Assembly: GCA_001969505.1 (NCBI GenBank)
Contig: LSSK01001116.1
Span: 1 to 10,283, forward strand
From: Zancudomyces culisetae
Taxonomy: Eukaryota; Kickxellomycota; Harpellomycetes; Harpellales; Legeriomycetaceae
Direction of reading: 5' to 3'
Length of the DNA stretch: 10,283 nucleotides
Shown one piece after another: positions 7,791 through 10,283 of this stretch. The notes below the pieces were generated by a model. It searched no databases. It was not told the DNA's origin and saw only the letters and a program-made list of their open reading frames with translations. How positions within the stretch are numbered: position 1 is the first letter of the stretch; the number at the start of each line of letters is the position of its first letter. Position numbers and translations under genes: made by a program.

Positions 7791-8927
7791 ATAGATTACT
7801 TTATCAGTAAAGGTATGAGATTGAAAGGATGATCAGATGGGTTTGAAGAGACATGTAAATCAAATAAAACTGATGTGTTGGAACACTGGATGAAGAATGG
7901 TGGCGTGATACCCAATAACCCAAAATATGAGTGTATTAACGTTGCGTGTATACTGGGTAACTTTGATGTGATTAAATGGTTGGTAGAAAATGGAGTTGAT
8001 TTAAGTGATGCAAAACGGAATGGAGTCAAAATCGCATGTAGATTGGATCTCAAAAAGACATTTAAATACATCTTGGAGCACAATGCTGTGATAGAAGGTG
8101 TTTGTCATCACCAGTTAGAGTATGCGTGTATAATTGAGGATGCTGGATTGGTAAAAATGATTCTAGAGTATTATGATGGTTTGGGAGCATTAGAAAGAAA
8201 GAAAAGTACAAATACAAAGGAAGGAGCCGGATTACAAAATAATTCATTTTTGGTTAATAAAAACACTGATCTTTCTGAAGAATACGTAGATACTAAAATC
8301 TTACTTGATAGAGGCCAACCAATCAAAAGTTACGATTTTGTAGATGGAGTGAAGGTGGCAGCTTCATTAGCCAATATTCAAATCCTGGAGTTACTGCTTT
8401 ATTACAAACTCGATAGCAAAAATGATTTTGAAATAATGGAGGCTGCTGTACAATCAGAAAACATCAACGTGATAAAACTTCTTTTGGAGAATGGACTAAG
8501 CGTTAAAGACAGCGCTGAAATTATAAATGTAGCACTCAAAACAAATAACGTTGAAATGACCAGGCTTTTGTTAGAAAACGGTGCAGAAATATGCGGATAC
8601 TCGCGCTATTTAAAGAATGTTGATTTAGACGACATTGAAACATTACGGTTAATATTAAATAATTGCCCTGATGTTCGTGACGATTCATACTTACTCGATG
8701 CTGCTATCAAGAAGGACAACCTGGAGGTAGTTAAATTGATTTTAAAATACTCCTCATCTTCATATTGTAGCGGCTCCGATTTATTATATTACGCCTGTAA
8801 AAAAAACGATATAAACATTCTGAAACTGATGTTGAAAAATAGAGCTACAGTAAAAAAAAATCTTACCTTTGGGGTTTCCCAAGCTATCAAAAACAATAAT
8901 ATCGAAATGCTGAGATTTCTATTTTAA
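7791..8927 (+). pseudogene. Ankyrin locus segment 4: main ankyrin array
   Basis: It is in the same frame as segment 3. Thirteen codons separate TGA 7788-7790 from a second TGA at 7830-7832, and they read IDYFISKGMRLKG, a standard ankyrin second helix and turn. After the second TGA the frame is open for 364 codons with about eleven units, including DVIKWLVENGVDLS, NVIKLLLENGLSVK, VEMTRLLLENGAEI, LEVVKLILKY and INILKLMLKN. Units average about 29 residues, slightly shorter than the 33-residue canonical repeat. One unit carries a hydrophilic insertion at about 8190-8290. The first ATG (7890) lies inside a repeat. TAA 8925-8927 cuts the last helix after IEMLRFLF. Confidence 0.8.
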
Positions 8928-9035
8928 AGAGACCCAAATTTAGTACTGAACAGAGATTTTGGAATCTATGAAGCAATTGTAGTACATCAATATTACTATG
9001 CGAAATTTAGTAACTATAACAATCTATATCTTTGA
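8928..9035 (+). pseudogene. Ankyrin locus C-terminal remnant beyond a premature stop
   Basis: Directly after TAA 8925-8927 the same frame stays open for 35 codons to TGA 9033-9035. Its first part (RDPNLVLNRDFGIYEAI) completes the turn and first helix expected after IEMLRFLF, so the TAA is probably premature. The tail, rich in Tyr and Asn, is the likely native C-terminus. Confidence is moderate because the piece is short. Confidence 0.5.
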
Positions 9036-9608
9036 AAGTTTATATGCCATTTTATTTAATTTATAAATTATCCTAATGTGAATAATGAAAACTGTAAGAA
9101 ATGTATAAAATCTTTATCTTTACTCGTTCTGTAACTGTATCATTATCATTGGGTCTTGGTATCGGCAGGAGTTAGATTGAATAATAGTAAATATCCGATC
9201 TTTCAAGTAACAATCCAAAAACCAAAACCTTGTGAATATATTCCCTACCACAATCCTAGTTTAACAATAGGCTCTTTTCATTATTAAAAATATATTATCA
9301 CACTAAGACAGTTTAAAATCGCAATCAATTAAATTCTTGACAAATATACGCGTTGAACTTGTACCAAGATCAATCAAAAACACACAAATTCAAAAGTGTA
9401 GCAATTAATAGAATAAAAATCAAATTAGATAGTAATTCTCCTTTCTGATTTTGTATTCAACAGAGTTTGTTGATTGTAAAGGATAAATCTTTCCCAATCA
9501 TGCTCGTCTCCTAATTTTTTATTCCATCACACCCACACCCACTATCACCACTACTACCATTACTCTCATTTTCAATTTAAAAATACTGTCATGTTTGCAA
9601 TTTTATTA
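9036..9608. other. Non-coding stretch downstream of the ankyrin locus
   Basis: This AT-rich spacer has frequent stops on both strands, and I see no gene. It probably holds the 3' end of the ankyrin transcript (TTTATTTAATTTATAAATTA near 9050 is polyadenylation-like) and the 3' flank of the minus-strand remnant to the right. It contains a pyrimidine/A-rich CACACCC tract at 9528-9542. Confidence 0.5.
9528..9542. promoter_or_regulatory. C/A-rich tract resembling a Rap1-type or telomere-like motif
   Basis: CACACCCACACCCAC resembles the C1-3A type of yeast telomere repeat and is close to, but not a full match for, the Saccharomyces Rap1 consensus ACACCCRYACAYM. It continues into looser CAC/TAC triplets up to about 9570. 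Rap1-like binding or an interstitial telomere-like scrap is possible; a simple low-complexity tract is equally likely. Confidence 0.25.
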
Positions 9609-10048
9609 TTATTGTATCCACTCCCCCCACGTGTATTGCTCTGTGAATTAGATTAGTATGATGATAGTAACTCACCTGCATCGCTTTCCATTACACTAGA
9701 GGAATCATTATTGTATTCTATATTCGATAATGCTATATTTGGTTTTAAAATATCACTAGTAAAACCCTGACCACCTGAAATGTATGCAGTATCAATACTT
9801 TTTGTTCGATTCTTTCCAGTTATGAGTATTATTTTTAAAGAATAATTCAGAGTTTAATTTGCCCAAGTCGTTTTTTGTAATATAGTAATCTGAATTGGCT
9901 GAATTCATCTCTTAGGTGTCTTGAAATAGTAGCATACAAAAAATACTATTTGATTCATTTTTACTGGGTTTCCATATTCATTTGTTATCAAAATATTGTC
10001 TTTAGCAACCTGAACAAAACCATAAAATGCATATCGATATCCCAGCAT
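9609..10048 (-). pseudogene. Minus-strand gene remnant with two in-frame stops
   Basis: One frame running from ATG at 10048 down to TAA 9655-9653 is interrupted only by TGA 9907-9905 and TAA 9856-9854. It encodes MLGYRYAFYGFVQVAKDN, ILITNEYGNPVKMN and later SIDTAYISGGQGFTSDI, ending in an acidic, serine-rich tail (EYNNDSSSVMESDAG). Between the stops a second frame (ATG 9908 to TGA 9794-9792) is also open and looks protein-like, so a frame change there is an alternative to stop mutations. Removing the candidate intron at 9675-9641 would replace the last residues and move the end to TAA 9611-9609. No family is recognised. The composition looks coding rather than random, but chance is not excluded. 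Confidence 0.3.
9641..9675 (-). other. Candidate 35-nt spliceosomal intron
   Basis: On the minus strand a GTGAGT donor at 9675 follows GCAG. TACTAAT, close to the yeast branch site TACTAAC, lies inside, and CACAG ends at 9641. Unspliced, the frame stops inside this element, at the TAA within TACTAAT. Spliced, it continues ten codons to TAA 9611-9609. All three signals in order are striking, but 35 nt is shorter than usual for yeast introns, so it may be fortuitous. Confidence 0.3.
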
Positions 10049-10199
10049 TCACTTCTAGCTTTTACTTGGATATTGCACAATTTCAATGATTGTTGAATTG
10101 ATATATTGAAAGTATGATGATAACTAAAGTAGCGATTTTAAAATAAAATTGAAAGGATGAATGAATGAAACTAATAACAAACTAAGTAAATAGACAAAT

Positions 10200-10283
10200 T
10201 TACTTGCATGGGCAAGAGCAAGTTCCTGTAGTTGGTTTAATTGCTGAACTAGTGGTAGTAGTAGCCCTCATAGCTATACTGCT
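10200..10283 (-). CDS. Partial open frame entering from the right edge (Ser/Thr-rich C-terminus)
   Basis: On the minus strand, 27 codons are open from the window edge to TAA 10202-10200. They include the run ATTTTSSAIKPTTGTCSCPC. Ser/Thr-rich ends are common in fungal surface or regulatory proteins. The CSCPC cluster is not a motif I can name. It may be the last part of a gene beyond the edge, an exon of the minus-strand remnant (GTAAAT at 10205 could be a donor), or chance. The strand and frame are uncertain because the piece is short. Confidence 0.2.
   Translation of the reverse strand, partial: SSIAMRATTTTSSAIKPTTGTCSCPCK

Larger units (their letters stand above)
5735..9035 (+). pseudogene. 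Disrupted F-box-like/ankyrin-repeat protein gene (whole locus)
   Basis: Four co-linear open segments read as one protein of about 1,100 residues: an F-box-like N-terminus, a helical middle, then a long array of 28-33-residue ankyrin units ending in motifs such as LLENGA and AIKNNN. Visible lesions are the missing ATG (GTG at 5735), TAA at 6269-6271, a frame change near 6977, another near 7025, TGA at 7788-7790, TGA at 7830-7832 and TAA at 8925-8927. Repeat structure continues across each lesion, so the pieces are not independent genes. An intact member of this type would be expected to bind Skp1 through the F-box and a target through the repeats (family knowledge; no target known). Preservation between lesions points to recent inactivation. 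Recoding, unrecognised introns or assembly errors are less likely, because both TAA and TGA and two frame changes are involved while the neighbouring 697-codon gene is clean. Confidence 0.8.

Noticed and set aside
7776-7806. Possible short intron (GTGATATT to TTATCAG) covering the TGA at 7788
   Set aside because: It would delete residues that match the ankyrin consensus and still leave the TGA at 7830.
6019-8247. Several minus-strand open frames of 61-95 codons opposite the ankyrin locus
   Set aside because: All are antisense to clear ankyrin coding sequence, show no motifs, and arise from its codon composition.
5735-8927. Reading the ankyrin pieces as four separate small genes
   Set aside because: None begins with an ATG at a domain boundary, the segments are co-linear with almost no gaps, and ankyrin units continue across each break.
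5735-9035. Stop-codon reassignment in this organism
   Set aside because: Both TAA and TGA interrupt the frame, two frame changes are also present, and the adjacent 697-codon gene has no internal TAA or TGA and uses TGG for tryptophan.

Overview
The window reads as nuclear DNA of an ascomycete fungus, most likely a yeast. It is strongly AT-rich and has long non-coding spacers. One long uninterrupted gene carries the middle homology region of fungal zinc-cluster transcription regulators, and TATAAA boxes lie upstream of both main loci. CTG codons fall on leucine positions of ankyrin helices, so CTG is read as leucine here and a CUG-serine yeast is unlikely. No bacterial, plasmid, CRISPR, rRNA or tRNA signature was seen.

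Layout, left to right. Positions 1-1435 are non-coding apart from a doubtful small open frame near the left edge. Positions 1436-3529 (+) hold an intact 697-residue fungal regulator-like protein that lacks the N-terminal Cys6 zinc cluster. Positions 3530-5699 are a 2.2-kb spacer with one start-less open frame, two triplicated 8-bp tracts and small inverted repeats. From 5735 to about 9035 (+) lies one large gene for a protein with an F-box-like N-terminus and many ankyrin repeats. It is now broken by a missing ATG, four in-frame stops and two frameshifts, and it appears as four separate open segments. Positions 9036-10283 are mostly non-coding, with traces of a minus-strand gene: an open frame with two internal stops, a possible 35-nt intron, and a Ser/Thr-rich open frame entering from the right edge.

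How the parts relate. The regulator and the ankyrin gene are co-oriented but about 2.2 kb apart, so they are separate transcription units. Nothing in the sequence shows that they act together. In related proteins an F-box docks on Skp1 of an SCF ubiquitin ligase and ankyrin repeats bind the target, so the intact ancestor may have been a substrate adaptor (inference). An intact regulator that has lost its DNA-binding domain, beside a decaying ankyrin gene and further broken frames, suggests a fast-changing accessory region, perhaps subtelomeric (inference). I found no convincing new multi-gene system. The points most worth a second look are the zinc-cluster-less regulator and the multiply interrupted but otherwise well preserved ankyrin gene.
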